In this document: positions 42,541-54,719 of the stretch, one piece after another
How positions within the stretch are numbered: position 1 is the first letter of the stretch
Layout: each line of letters starts with the position of its first letter
Assembly (NCBI RefSeq): GCF_910592395.1
Contig: NC_088312.1
Coordinates: 16,687,292 to 16,751,291 of the forward strand
Reading direction: 5' to 3'
DNA: 64,000 bases
Origin: Lineus longissimus
Lineage: Eukaryota > Nemertea > Pilidiophora > Heteronemertea > Lineidae
Made by a program: the position numbers and the translations under genes
The notes under the pieces: generated by a model
What the model saw: the letters and a program-made list of their open reading frames with translations, nothing else
Databases searched by the model: none
Told to the model about the DNA's origin: nothing

Positions 42541-43061
42541 ATTTTAACCCAAGTTTTGATATAGGTAGATCTTCATTTTGGGTATGTCAATTCTGCAGCG
42601 AGTAAGGAAGGCGATGATGCCCTGTTGGCAACTAGAAATTCAGCAGGACAACTTTAGCTCATGCAGCTGGTTGCCCTGCTGACAACTAGGAAAAAATCCT
42701 TAAAATCTAACACTGTGTAAAATATTACCGGTTAATGATGTCTCAGCAGGTGTATTGTATTGGGCATCTTGAGGGTCTTCCTCCTGCCAATATTCCAGCA
42801 AAGTGGATGGTCGGGGTGGAGACGAGAGTATTGTGTGTTTGCTATGCTATATGCTATATCATCCATTTGAAAAGCTTCTCCGCCTTTAGCCATTTGATAA
42901 AGCAAAAGAAACTAATCCTCCAGTTACAATAAAAAGATAAAATTTTATTGTTTCATGAGTGTCATTGTCATTGTCATGAGTGACGGTTTCATGAGTGTCG
43001 GTTTTATCAGTGACGGTTTTATATGTATTTTCGTTCTTTCCAGGTTACATGTTTTTGGTAG
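42541..43061. other. Spacer within the unknown cluster
   Basis: No supported gene. It includes a short GTCATGAGTGACGGTTT-type tandem repeat at 42952-43022 and two near-copies of CCTG(C/T)TG(G/A)CAACTAG around 42618-42690. Confidence 0.4.
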
Positions 43062-43461
43062 CTATCAAGATGTTATTGTTGTAGTTTTCTATTGTACCTA
43101 CCTTTAAATTCATATCCGAAGGAATAATATATAAATCTGGCGAAATAACATAATCCAATCTTTTATGGGTGTCACTTATAACTTCTATATCTGGCTAATG
43201 ATGATGGAATATCTGTATGTTGTTGTATGGAATCTTGAAGTAATTTGAGAAATTGTTTTTGAGTATCTAATTCTTTTCCAAAACTTCCAGGTGAACCCGT
43301 AATGATAGGTGATCTTGTTTCTGCTTGTGCTGATAAAATGCAGTAGACATAAGTTATAATGCTTTCGTTGATTCTAGATATTCCTTGTTGAGTTAAACTT
43401 TCACTATGTAGTGGAATATAATTTGTCCAATCATCAGAGTTCTGAAATGTTAACATTTTTG
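43062..43461 (-). pseudogene. C-terminal part of a split gene (partner of 45967-46409)
   Basis: The frame from the element boundary at 43461 encodes SLTQQGISRINESIITYVYC, then a FGKELDTQKQFLKLLQDSIQ segment. After a one-base shift near 43190 it continues to LYIIPSDMNLKVGTIENYNN and a stop at about 43062. In the invertebrate protein family I recognise (members usually start with MSSWETQLRF-like sequence), these motifs lie C-terminal to the segment found at 45967-46409. The gene is therefore cut in two by the 2.5-kb insertion. Function of the family is unknown to me. Confidence 0.55.
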
Positions 43462-45966
43462 GCTCACCGTAGGGGAGTCTATACAATACCGCAGTGTCCG
43501 TCGTCCGTCGTCGTCCGTCGTCCGTCGTCGTCCGTCGTCCGTCGTCGTCGTATCCTGTTTCAAAAACAGTGGCACATTTCTTAACCGCTAAGTTTATGAA
43601 CTTGTAACTTTGTACACAGGACTCCCTTGGTCAGATGACCTGTGACACTAAATTTCGGTCCGATCTGATTCTTAATTTGGCCACCAGGGGGCCGAATGTA
43701 GATATCTAAAAAGTGTGATATCTCGCTTATTAATGACTTGTTTGGAATGAAATTTTTGTGGTAGGTACTCATAGCAAGGATACATCATATATCATACGGG
43801 TTTTTAATTTGACCTACTTTTCAAGGTCACAGAGGTCAAAGGGCGTAAATTGGCTGTTTCAGTGTAACTATGGCACGTTTTTCAACCTCCACAGCTATGA
43901 ACTTGAAACTTAGTACATATAACCCCCTATACCAGATAACCTCTGGTGCTGAATTTCGGTCTGATCTGATTCTCAACTTGGCCACCAGGGGGCCGAATGT
44001 GGATACCTAAAAAGTGTGATAATTCGCTTATCAATAACTTGTTTTCAATAAAACTTTCGTGGTTGGTACTCATAGCAAGGATACATCATATATCGTACGG
44101 GTTTTTAATTTGACCTACTTTTCAAGGTTGCAGAGGTCAAATGGCATAAATTGGCTGTTTCAATGTAACTATGGCACGTTTCTCAACCGCCACAGCTATG
44201 AACTTGAAACTTGGTACATATAACCCCCTATATCAGATAACCTCGTGTTGTGGCAATCCAAAGGTCGTGAGTTCAAACCCCGGTCAGGGACGGCCAAAAA
44301 TATTTTATATTTTATATATTTTATTATTTTTTGCTGCTCACCGTAGGGGAGTCTATGTAATAGTCGTCGTCGTCCGTCGTCCGTCGTCGTAACCTATTTC
44401 AAAAACAGTGGCATGTTTCTTAACCGCTAGGGCTATGAACTTGAAACTTTGTACACAGCACCCCCTAGGTCAGGTGACCTCTGACACTGAATTTCGGTCC
44501 GATCTGATTCTCAACTTGGCCACCAGGGGCCAAATGTCGATATCTCCCTTATTTGTGACTTGTTTTTGATGAAACTTGTGTTGTAGGTACTCATAGCAAA
44601 TATACATCTTATATCATACGGGTTTTTAATTTGACGTACTTATCAAGTTCACAGAGGTCATATGGCGCAAATTGGCCGTTAGAGTGTAAACTATGGCACG
44701 TTTCTTAACCACTAAAGCTATGAACTTGAAACTTAGAACATATAACCCCCTATATCACATAGCCTCTGGTGCTGAATTTCAGTTTGATCTGATCCTCAAC
44801 TTTGCCACCAGGGGGAAATCTAAAAAGTGTGATATCTCGCTTATAAGTGACTTGTTTTCGATAAAATTTTTATGGTAGGTACTCTTAGGAAGAATACATC
44901 ACATATCTTACGGGTTTTCAATTTGACCTACTTTTCAAGGTCACAGAGGTCATATGGCGTAAATTGGCCGTTAGAGTGTAAACTTACTAAACTATGGCAC
45001 GTTTCTTAACCACTAAAGCTATGAACTTGAAACTTGGTACATATAACCCCCTATATCACATAGCCTCTGGTACTGAATTTTAGTTTGATCTGATTCTCAA
45101 CTTTGCCACCAGGGGGCCAAAAGTGGATATCTAAAAAGTGTGATATCTCGCTTATAAGTGACTTGTTTTCGATAACATTTTTATGGTAGGTACTCTTAGG
45201 AAGAATACATCACATGTCTTACGGGTTTTCAATTTGACCTACTTTTCAAGGTCACAGAGGTCATATGGCGTAAATTGGCCGTTAGAGTGTAAACTATAGC
45301 ACGTTTCTTAACCAGTAAAGCTATGAACTTGAAATTCGGTGCATATAACCCCCACATCAGATAACCTTTGATGGCCTGATCTGATTCTTTATTCGGCAAC
45401 CAGGGGGCCATAATGGAAAAAGGAAGAAGTGCAATATCTTGCTTATTTGAGTGAATTGTTTTCGATAAAATTTTTATGGCAGGGACTTTTAGCAAGGATA
45501 CACCACATGTCCTACGATTTTTGGATTTGACCTCCTTTTCTAGGTCTCAGAGGTCAAATTGCGTAAATTGGCCATCAGAGTGTAACTATGGCACGTTTCT
45601 TAACTGCTGAAGCTATGAACTTGAAAGTTGGTACATGTAACCCCCTACATCAGATAAACTCTGACACTGAATTTTGGCCTGATCTGATTCTTGATTTGGC
45701 CACCAGGGGGTGCAATATCTCGCTTATTAATGACTTTTTTTCGATGAATTTTTTATTGCAGGGACTCTTAGCAATCACACGATATTGATCTTGTTTATGT
45801 CATAGACAAATATTGGTTGGATCATAAACTTATATATACTGCCCTGTCTTATTACTTGACATCAATACACATCTAAAAAAAGTCTTCATGCCTGATTGTG
45901 TTCACCATATTCACCATATTCTAAACAAAGCATGATCCTGCCTACTAAAAGATGTATACGGTGAGC
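43462..45966. mobile_element. 2.5-kb TIR element with internal 300-bp tandem repeats
   Basis: Starts GCTCACCGTA and ends TACGGTGAGC, a perfect 10-bp inverted pair, and splits a coding frame. After the left end come CCGTCGT repeats (43497-43552) and then tandem units of about 300 bp; the GGCACGTTTC position recurs at about 43870, 44170, 44696, 44997, 45299 and 45588. A second left end (GCTCACCGTAGGGGAGTCTA) begins at 44335 after a SINE-like fragment, so two copies are nested or joined. No transposase is encoded, so it is non-autonomous. The target duplication is unclear. Confidence 0.7.
44236..44334 (+). repeat. tRNA-derived SINE fragment
   Basis: GTCGTGAGTTCAAACCCCGG matches an RNA polymerase III B box with tRNA T-arm context, followed by an AT-rich tail ending TTTTTTGCT. 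No clear A box is present upstream, so it is 5'-truncated. Confidence 0.45.
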
Positions 45967-46409
45967 ACAATGGCCCCTGGTCGTTTCATTATTGGTAATC
46001 TACCTCTCATATCTGCAAAATGGATTCCATCTTTAAAAAATGGATATTTAAACGGATTGTTGATATACCTTTTTCTGTGCATAACTATAAACATTCCATC
46101 ATCGATTTTAACATCACCTTGGTTGAAATAATTGAAATCAATATCGTCGACACCTTTCGTAATAAACTCAAGTTTTAACTGTTCATAACTTCGTTTGTTG
46201 TATGGATTGTTCAATGCAGTAAGAGAAGAATCTACAGGTAGTGGAATACTTAATTCATGAAAAAGTTTTCTAGCAGTATAATAAACATGAAATGTAAAAA
46301 AACTACTGATAAAAGGATTATCATTCTTAATATGATCATACCATGAAACCCCACAACCGGTTGTTGCACAATAAATAACAAACTTCAATTGATTTTCCCA
46401 GTTACTCAT
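45967..46409 (-). pseudogene. N-terminal part of the split unknown gene
   Basis: ATG at 46409 (MSNWENQLKFVIYCATTGCG). Further motifs are FFTFHVYYTARKLFHELSIP and NNPYNKRSYEQLKLEF. Coding continuity ends at 45967, where the TIR element begins; the C-terminal half resumes at 43461. This family recurs in invertebrate genomes in several copies and in company with the small membrane protein at 41471-41950, which suggests a multi-gene mobile element, but its class is not known to me. A hairpin (ACCCCTC/GAGGGGT arms) lies 10-40 bases upstream of the start. Confidence 0.55.
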
Positions 46410-48132
46410 GTTTGAATTTTTACCCCTCAGCCCGAATTGGGCAGAGGGGTTTTGTCGTCCCCTTGGCAAGCGGGCGGCTACCAAGTTTGTCCGGAGGTGT
46501 TCTCAGTAACGGCTTGGCCAAGGAAGTTCATATTTCATATGTAGACTCCCCCTGGTGGGTAGGCGTGCTTCGTCAAGGTTTCGTCCCATTTTGACTTACG
46601 GACTGGCCACTAGGGGGCGATATGTGAAGACACAAAAAATGCAATAACTCCGCAAATTTTGATCGCATCATGCTGACATTTTTATTGTAGATACCTATTG
46701 AGAGGGGACATAATATATTTTACGGGTTTTGACCTTGACCTTCTTTTCAAGGTCACAGAGGTCAAAGTTTGTGTAAAGTGATGAAATGTTCACATTTCGT
46801 AACCACTGAAGCTATTGATACCAGTCTTGGTATGTGTGTACCCCTAGGTTACAGTAACTCGTAAACCAAGTTGCAACCTTATATCATTACTGGTTTGGCC
46901 ACCAGGGGGCGTTATGTGAAAACATAAAAAGTGTGATATCTCAGTTAATATTGGTCGCAGCCTGCTGAAATTTTTATTGTAGATACCTCTTGAGAGGAGA
47001 CATAAAACGTCTTACAGGTTTTGATCTTGACCTTCTTTTCAAGGTTACAGAGGTCAAAGTTTGTGTAAAATGACGAAATGTTCACATTTCGTAACCATGG
47101 AAGCTATTGATACCAGTCTCTGTACGTTTGTACCCCTAGGTGACAGTAACTCATAAACCAACGTTCAACCTCATATCATTACTGGTTTGGCAACCAGGGG
47201 GCGTTAGGGAAAACACAAAAAGTGTGATATCTCGCATCTCGCTTAATATTGGTCACAGCTCACTGAAATTTTTTTGGTTGTATGAACAGGGGATTTGCAA
47301 ATTTGAATTCAATATCTGGCATTATCTCACTCATGGTTTGGCCATCAGGGGGCATTATGTGAAAACACAAAAATGCAATAATTCAAACAATTTTGATCGC
47401 AGCTTGCTGAAATTTTTATGGCACATACCTCTTGAGAGGGGACATAATATGTTGTACGGGTTATGACCTTGACCTTCTCTTCAAGGTCATAGAGGTCAAA
47501 GTGTAAAATGACGAATTGTTCACATTCCGTTACAACTGAAGGTATTGATCCCAGTCTCTGTACGTGTGTACCCCAGGTGACAGTAACTCATGAACCGACA
47601 TTCAGCCTTGTAACGTTACTGGTTGGGCCACCAGGGGGCGTCATGCGAAAACACAAAAAGTGCGATATCTCACTTATTATTGGTCACAGCATGCTGAATT
47701 TTTTTGGTAGTAAGAACAGATAACTGGTAATTTTGAATTCAAAATCTAGCATGTTCTCATGTACAGTTTGGCCACCAGGGGGCACTATGTGAAAACAAAA
47801 AAATGCAATAACTCCACCAATTTCGATTGCAGCTTCCTGAAATTTTAATGGCAGATACCTCTACCATAAAAATGCCAATGTTTCTTATGGGTTTTGACCT
47901 TGACCTTCTTTTTGTCACACATGTCAAGATGTAATGTTCACATTTTGTTACCACTGAAGCTATTAATCCCATTCTCTGTATATGTGTACCCTAAGTGACA
48001 GTAACTCATAAACTGACATTCAACCTTGAAACGTTACTGGTTTGGCCACCAGAGGGCATCATGCGAAAACACAAAAAGTGTGATATCTCACTAAATATTG
48101 ATCAAAGCTCACTGAGATTTTTAAGGTGGTTA
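46410..48132. repeat. Array of 300-430 bp repeats with AGGTCA sites
   Basis: Diverged tandem units each include CCACCAGGGGGC, an AAAACACAAAAAGTGTGATA stretch, and CTTTTCAAGGTCACAGAGGT. They are related to the units inside the 43.5-46.0 kb element. The AGGTCACAGAGGTCA arrangement is a direct repeat of AGGTCA with a 3-base spacer. Short plus-strand frames in this array are not genes. Confidence 0.8.
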
Positions 48133-50160
48133 CCCTCACCGAAAAGCAGTGTGATATCAGTCAGGATTCAGTCAGGTTGCAGTGTTACCTCACATTTTTA
48201 TGGCAGTGTTGAAATCAGTGGAAAGCAGTCATAGGGAGTGTTTTTCAGTCATGCGTTACCAAAGCATACAGTTATACAGCAATCAAAAATAGAGGTTAGG
48301 GAGTCATAAGCAGTGGTAAGACAGTCAAAATCAGTGGTAAGGCAGTCAAAAGCAGTGCTCATTTAAATATTTAGGCTGACTGATTTCCACTGCTTTTGAC
48401 ACTGAAAATGACTCCCCACTATGCATCATGCACAGGGCTGGCGGTGGGGTTCAGTGTTAATTTAAATATTTCGCAGCACACTGAATCCACACTGAAACAC
48501 CACTGATTTTGACTGCCATTTCCAAAACCTCCTGAGGGAGCAGTCATTAGAACATATCCACAACTCCGTGGATATGGTCTATTGTTTTTACTGAGCCGAT
48601 CGCCAGGACCCGAGGGATGTGGTTTTCGACACGTATCTCCGAAACTGCCGCACGGAACGACCTGAAATTTGGTTAGGTTACGTTTCATAACCTGCTAACG
48701 AACAACGTGTACTTTATTTTTGCAGCCGTTGCTTACTTTTTTAGTTTTCGGGTGATTTTTGATGAAAATCGCCGGTTCTGAACCGTTCCGGTAATAGCAC
48801 TGCCTCCCGCGTTTTTACCGATTAGGCAAGTTGCTCAACGTTGATCTGTCCCGACCTGAACAGGTGGGAGGATACCCGCTACATGGAAGAGCCAACAGAC
48901 ATTTCGTCTACGCATTCTAGACTGGGTGAGTGTGATTTTTTCGTGATTGTAATCGCCCTCAAATTTGTGTTGAAACACTGCATCAGACAAAATTAACTCA
49001 TCAGAGGTCAAGAAAAGGATCTTAAGAATATATATTCGCTGTTAGTTTGGGTGATTATAGGGAGCACGTCCATCTTTTGAGGCAAACTTGTCATCCGAAA
49101 GTTTCCAGATCCCCGCAATGGCGGATATACATTCATCAAAAAAATTACGAATTCGGGCAAGTTTCATCAAACTGTGCGCCTTAAACACCTAAGAATGTCT
49201 CAAAATCACCCAGACTCTAAACATGAGATATACCTTCACTGAAAATAATTGCCAAAACCTCGCTTAACGTGTCGCGAGTGCTGAAAGCAACAGTTTTGGA
49301 GATCGTTTTTCTGTACATCCTGCTCACTCCTGTAGAAATGTACAGTAAAGCACGTATACACGTGCAGTATAAATGGACACACGAATGTACACACCTTCTG
49401 AAAATATTGTCAGCAAAGGTGATAAGTTTTTGTTCTGAATTATGACAATGAAATTCATAGACTATTAGCAGGTAGTCAGTGTCTGTTGGTCTGAATAATG
49501 AATGATAAAACTTCTGGTGAAGTTAAAATATTTCCTCGCTCTGTTTTACAGCCTGACGCAGTGACGGGGATGATCAGCATCTGTTCTGTTCTGCGACCGC
49601 ATCAGTCACGGATATAGGAGCCTTGACCACGAGGAGCTGATGAGGCAAAGTCGTATAACCGTCTTAACCTTGACATCGGTGCAGTGCTGAATTTGCCGTC
49701 CGAAGACAAACCAGTATAATATTCCAGCCGTATTTCGTTCTTTTCACTGTAATACTTATACCTCAAAAAGACTGAATAAATAAACCTACTATGGCAGTTA
49801 GTTTAAAAAGATATTATTGCATTTTACGTTTTTACTCTTAGTGCTGATTGGTCATACCCCTTGGGCCTGGCCGTAACCTTGCATACTGGTTGTCTCGATG
49901 CCGTATGCTATGACCATGTATATATCTACTGGACTGGTTTGTTGCACCATGTCGAAGGAATTTTATGTAGAGATCAAGACACTTCCCTCACATCACAATC
50001 TACACCTCAAAAGAATGGTTGTAAAAATCCTTGCCATGATTCCCGGTTGCCCCTGTGTTGTGACCATGCATGCATCAATGACCTGGGATGTTGCAACCTA
50101 CACTTCAAAGGAATGCGAAGTCTAAATCACATTTATTTTTTGTCCCCAGGTTGTGACTTT

Positions 50161-50611
50161 CCTAACAGCAATTGCAGACCATATCCCTGGTGACAGTGTT
50201 TTGTCATCTTAAAAATGAGCACCAGGACAAAGCACCAAAAACCTGCCACTTAAGATCAGATCAGAAGTTACCTACGTGGTGCCAGTACCCACAAGTGCAT
50301 GATTGACACCTAGATCATTTGAAGAAGCCATATCGACCAGAAAACTCATCAAAAGATACGAAAGATGTTGAGATTCAGATTACATTTGCTTGTTGTCTGC
50401 TGGATTCTGACCATCCATATGGTGAGTTGTTGCAGTCCCAGAACCATCGCTAATTCTAGTATTTATGATGCACCTACTGTCACAACCTAATTCAGCTGGT
50501 TATTCAGGGTTATTTGCCTCTGATTTATCTGGTTATATCCTGGTGCAAACCTAATTTCTCAACATGACAAAATACTTTCACCAGGGATATGGTCTGCAAT
50601 TTGCTGTTAGG
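50161..50611. mobile_element. Nested 451-bp MITE with long inverted repeats
   Basis: The left arm 50161-50207 (CCTAACAGCAATTGCAGACC...) and right arm 50564-50611 are about 90 percent identical inverted repeats of 47-48 bp. The target duplication is not clear. It is non-coding and nested in the 3.7-kb element. Confidence 0.7.
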
Positions 50612-51095
50612 CGAATTGCCCAATACTAGTTTTTAGTGTTAATATGAATAATTTATTCAATGGCATGCAGGCACGGATGCCGAGAGAGGTTTGGGGGACG
50701 TGACCCCCCTGTGCTGATGACAACAAAAGAAATTGTTCGAAAAAGCAAAAACTTCTAGCGAACTGTTACTTTTGCTGTCCTATTTTAGACGGTGTGTTTG
50801 CATCCAATATGGCAGTGATGACGTCATCTGCACAAATAGAGGACATCGCCATTGCATGATGACGTGACACAGTAAAAAGATGACAAATTCACGTCCTTAA
50901 CCTACGTCATTGCAAACTTTGTCATAATGACAATGGTCAGATGCGGTTACTAGACAATTGAAACAACACATGGCACATAGCTACTGTCAGTGATGTCAGG
51001 GATTGAAGCTAGATCAAATTGACGTCCAAATAAAGTAACTGCACGCGGCCTGTAGAATAATGATCTAACTGACTGATTGATGTGTATTGAGCTCC

Positions 51096-51222
51096 CATGC
51101 AGATATCTTGCAGTGTATGCATACATTACAATTAACACCTATAGGGCCTACAGTAGATGCATGAAGATACATGCAGATATCTTGCAGTGTATGCATACAT
51201 TACAACACCTATAGGGCCTACA
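51096..51222. repeat. Short tandem duplication of about 75 bp
   Basis: CATGCAGATATCTTGCAGTG and the following ~40 bases occur twice in tandem. A triple GAGATTCGGGTAAATATC repeat lies nearby at 51341-51396. Confidence 0.85.
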
Positions 51223-51833
51223 GCCTTCTTGATTTGCTGAAAATACAACTTCAGTGTCTGTCTCGATTACCCTTTTTGCATTCATTTGGCTCCTTATGTG
51301 TTCTAATTCAAACTGACTAAAACTCCCCTCTTCTCATATTGAAATTCGGGTAAATATCGAGATTCGGGTAAATATCGAGATTCGGGTAAATATCGAGAAA
51401 TATGAAGAGCTACCATGATTTCTTGAATGTTTGACTATCAAATTCAAACTTGCCAGCTTCCTGTCTCAGGTTGCATTATGGGTGATATTTAACACTGAAT
51501 TTGACTGCAATTACCACTGCTTTACACTGCCATCAAGTCTTAATCTCAACAGTCATAAAGCAGTGGTTTTCAGTCATGTTGAAAATGCCACGGGTTTCGA
51601 TCAGAGTTGGAGAAGTGGAAATCAGTGGTCTTTCAGTCATAGGCAGTGTTTTTGAAATACGTCGTTCATAATGATATGCAAGTGGCAGTGCTTTGCAGTG
51701 GTCTTTCAGTCAAAATCAGTGGTTTTAAAACATTAAGAAATCTGATATGCCTAAGACAGTCATATGCAGTGGGGTTTTTGTCAAAAGCAGTGTGATGCAG
51801 TTATTTTCAGTGCACTGCCTTTCGGTGAGGGTA

Positions 51834-52500
51834 CTTCTTATGAGGGGACATAATATATCGTACAGGTTTTGGCCTTGACCTATTTTCAGGGTCACAGAGG
51901 TAAAAAGTTTGTGTCAGATTATGAAATTTGAACATTTTTTGTGTTGACATAAATTGGGAACATCCAAGCTGAAGTCCTCTTAAAAGTGGGCGTGGCAGGT
52001 GATTTTCAGATTTTGGGCATTTTTACATTAACAGCTGGATGTATTTGTCTCAAACTAGGTGCGTATGTACGTTGGCCAGAATAGGTCAGAGAGTTTTTTC
52101 CATTTTTTAAATTCTAACCCTTTATGGCCAAGATAGGGGGCGCTTGCCTAAACAGACTTTGGTCATATTGACACTAACGGTGATAGCTAGGAGGGCTTAA
52201 TTTTTAATAGGTTTCCTGATAGTGATAGATTTCCTGATAGCTAGGAAGGCTTAATTTTTACTGTAGACATGTCTAATGAGTCTGCATTACTTATTTTATG
52301 GGTTTTGACCTTGACATACTTTTCAAGATGACAGAGGTCAAAGATTAATTTTTTTTCCTATGGAGGCGTGTTTCATTGCAGTTGAAGCTAGAGAGTTCTA
52401 ATTTTGTGTGATAATATCTCTTGCTATCTAGTATGTCCACACAGAATTTTGGTCCAATCCGACTTCATATATGTCTGCCAGGTGGCGTTATTCAAAACGG
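51834..52500. repeat. Continuation of the AGGTCA-bearing repeat array
   Basis: Units resume after the 3.7-kb insertion with TGAGGGGACATAATATATCG and then diverge toward 52500. A related TTTTGACCTTGACATACTTTTCAAG block lies near 52300 (quoted only in part). No gene. Confidence 0.7.
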
Positions 52501-53969
52501 GTAAAACACCTTCCAGTGATTTCAGAGGTAACTCTGATAGCTAGCCTGCTGGGTACAAATCTGTTACTGTGAATGGTGTTTAAGTAGTTACATCTGATAC
52601 TGTACACGTTGCTGAAATTTTTATATGCATGCTCTACAGAGCACAGTGTATTAATTATGTCATGATGTTACCTATCCGTCTGTCTATAGATGCATATGAG
52701 GACCCCAAATTTTGTTCGCCCGATCAACGGCAGGTGATGGAAGTGATGAAAGAATATGAAATTTTGTATTTTATCTGAAAGGACAATTTTGCAGTTCCTG
52801 ATAGGTTTCGATTTTGAAGTTTGTACAAGATGTTTTTGGAGGCAAGTATGATTGCATTTCTTATATCTATTTTCATCACTTTCACTGTGCTAAATTACAA
52901 TGGAATTAATGGTGTGCGGGTAAATAGCATGCTTTTCACTGAGATGTCAGTTGCACTGAACTGGATAGTTACATGTAAGAATAAATGCATAAACAAATGC
53001 TAAAGCTTTGACTAATCTAACTATTGGCTATGGGCAAGGTTACATGTCGATTTTACTATTTTCTTTTCTTTCGACATCTTGGAAAAAATGCTATTCACTC
53101 AACTGATGTAATTTCATTGTGTTGATTTGTCTTATATTCACAAGAAATTACATTAAGGGCAGTACACCTCCAAGTGGTGCACACCGTCAACAAGAGATAT
53201 TGATTGGAGCATTCCTGATACTAGTACAGGGTGTTCCAGAAATAAAAGTACGCGTCACAGAAAAATCTACACAAAATGACCATGGGGATTATTCAAAAAC
53301 CAACCATAAACCATTCTTCATATCAAATGATATGAAATTCATCATTAACCCTGCATGTTCCAAATACAAGGGTAAGTTCGAATTTTCAAAAATTTACACC
53401 CTGTATGTCACACTATATGCCAATTCCACATGCTTCTCTTTATCTTTTGGCCAAGTTACTGCCTTCAGTTTTCTTTCTTTCAGCATGTATTTCCACAATG
53501 ACATAACTGATGATGATGACGATGATAATGATGTCCAAATATCAGTAATGTATAGTATAATATTTCATATTAGCATGTATGCATACCTGTCCTTCTATAG
53601 TCCATGTGGCCACTGCTTCCTCTTGGTAGTAACACATCATCTGTCATCACCATTTTGTCATTTAATTTCTCTTTCCACAGCACTTCACAAGATACCAGCC
53701 ACTACCGAGTTCAGAACTTAATGCTAGCCGCTACTGAATACATTATTTCGCAATATTCCTTAGTGGCTTGCTTTCCATTCTCTTCCAGATGATGGTACAC
53801 TTTCCCTTCAAATGATACAATTATTTGTGCACCCTTTCCTCTATAAACATCCTTACCCTTTCAGTACATACTGTGTTTTCGTCTGCTATGGCATAAGTCA
53901 TCTCATCTGCACCCTGTCTAAAATCCTTTGCATTTCTTAACATTTCTTATTCTTATTCACTGAACTAAA
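52501..53969. other. Intergenic region with one MITE
   Basis: Apart from the MITE at 53225-53405 nothing is supported. The 200-residue frame at 53119-53721 crosses the MITE and a GATGAT repeat and is taken as chance. Confidence 0.45.
53225..53405. mobile_element. Small TA-flanked MITE (about 177 bp)
   Basis: The ends CAGGGTGT (53227) and ACACCCTG (ending 53403) are inverted and flanked by TA on both sides. The TACAGGGTGT terminus is common among mariner-like and related invertebrate elements. No coding capacity. Confidence 0.6.
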
Positions 53970-54719
53970 ATGGCTTCGAATTCGCTCAACACCAACGTTA
54001 CTGACGCGAAAGCTGAGCTAAAACAAGACTTTGAAAACGGTTTCACACTCATGAACTCTGGCCTGTATTTGTCTGGCGCTGATAAGAACTTCGATGAACA
54101 AATTCAAGGAAGAAAGCAAATAAATGATGCCAAAGTAATTTTGGAAAAGACTGTAAAGAAATGTGATATCAAATTCAATACCATCCTCAGCCGACTAAAA
54201 CCAATGGTTGCTGAGAAGTGTTCTTTAGAATGGAAGATTAAAGCACTTGAAGCAAAGTATCAGACCCTGAAGACCAAATATGAATCTCTGCAGCAGCTAA
54301 ATGACTCCATCTTTTCTGAAGACTTCTCATTTGATGACAAAGGAGAAACTGACACTGACGAGGCTGCAACTGAGTCTTCTACTGCAACCAGCACACCAAA
54401 GAAGGCCAAACTGGACACTGATGAAGAGACTGCAACTGGCTGTTCTTCTCGTACTGCAACCACCACAACAAAGAAGGCCAAACTGGACACTGATGAAGAG
54501 ACTGCAACTGGCTGTTCTTCTCGTACTGCAACCAGCACACCAAAGAAGGCCAAACTGGACACTGCTGAAGAGACTGCAACTGGCTGTTCTTCTCGTACTG
54601 CAACCAGCACACCAAAGAAGGCCAAACTGGACACTGATGAAGAGACTGCAACTGGCTCTTCTTCTCATACTGCAACCAGCACACCAAAGAAGGCCAAACT
54701 GCACACCAATGACAATTAA
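53970..54719 (+). CDS. Coiled-coil protein with 24-residue KKAKLD repeats (249 aa)
   Basis: ATG in good context (aaaATGGC). Residues ~1-115 are helical with a likely coiled coil (LEWKIKALEAKYQTLKTKYE). An acidic segment follows, then about five copies of a 24-residue repeat built on KKAKLDTDEETATGCSSRTA, giving alternating basic and acidic/Ser-Thr patches; KKAKLD resembles a short nuclear signal. No known domain. It lies on the same strand as, and 1.7 kb upstream of, Helentron B, whose proteins also carry charged tandem repeats, so it may be an accessory gene of that element, but it could be independent. Confidence 0.6.
   Translation: MASNSLNTNVTDAKAELKQDFENGFTLMNSGLYLSGADKNFDEQIQGRKQINDAKVILEKTVKKCDIKFNTILSRLKPMVAEKCSLEWKIKALEAKYQTLKTKYESLQQLNDSIFSEDFSFDDKGETDTDEAATESSTATSTPKKAKLDTDEETATGCSSRTATTTTKKAKLDTDEETATGCSSRTATSTPKKAKLDTAEETATGCSSRTATSTPKKAKLDTDEETATGSSSHTATSTPKKAKLHTNDN

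Larger units (their letters stand above)
48133..51831. mobile_element. 3.7-kb TA-flanked DNA transposon, non-autonomous
   Basis: The ends CCCTCACCGAAAAGCAGTG (48133) and CACTGCCTTTCGGTGAGGG (ending 51831) are inverted repeats flanked by TA (48131-48132 and 51832-51833). The element interrupts one unit of the repeat array, which resumes after it. The outer 350-400 bases at each end are rich in inverted AGTCA...GCAGTG motifs. No transposase frame was found; the frames at 49861-50193 are not convincing. TA duplication suggests mobilisation by a Tc1/mariner-type or similar transposase, which is inference. Confidence 0.75.

Noticed and set aside
44250-44290. A tRNA gene
   Set aside because: Only a B-box and T-arm-like segment is present; acceptor stem and A box are missing, so it is a SINE fragment at best.
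53119-53721. 200-residue plus-strand frame
   Set aside because: It runs through a MITE and a simple GAT repeat, and its composition is not protein-like.
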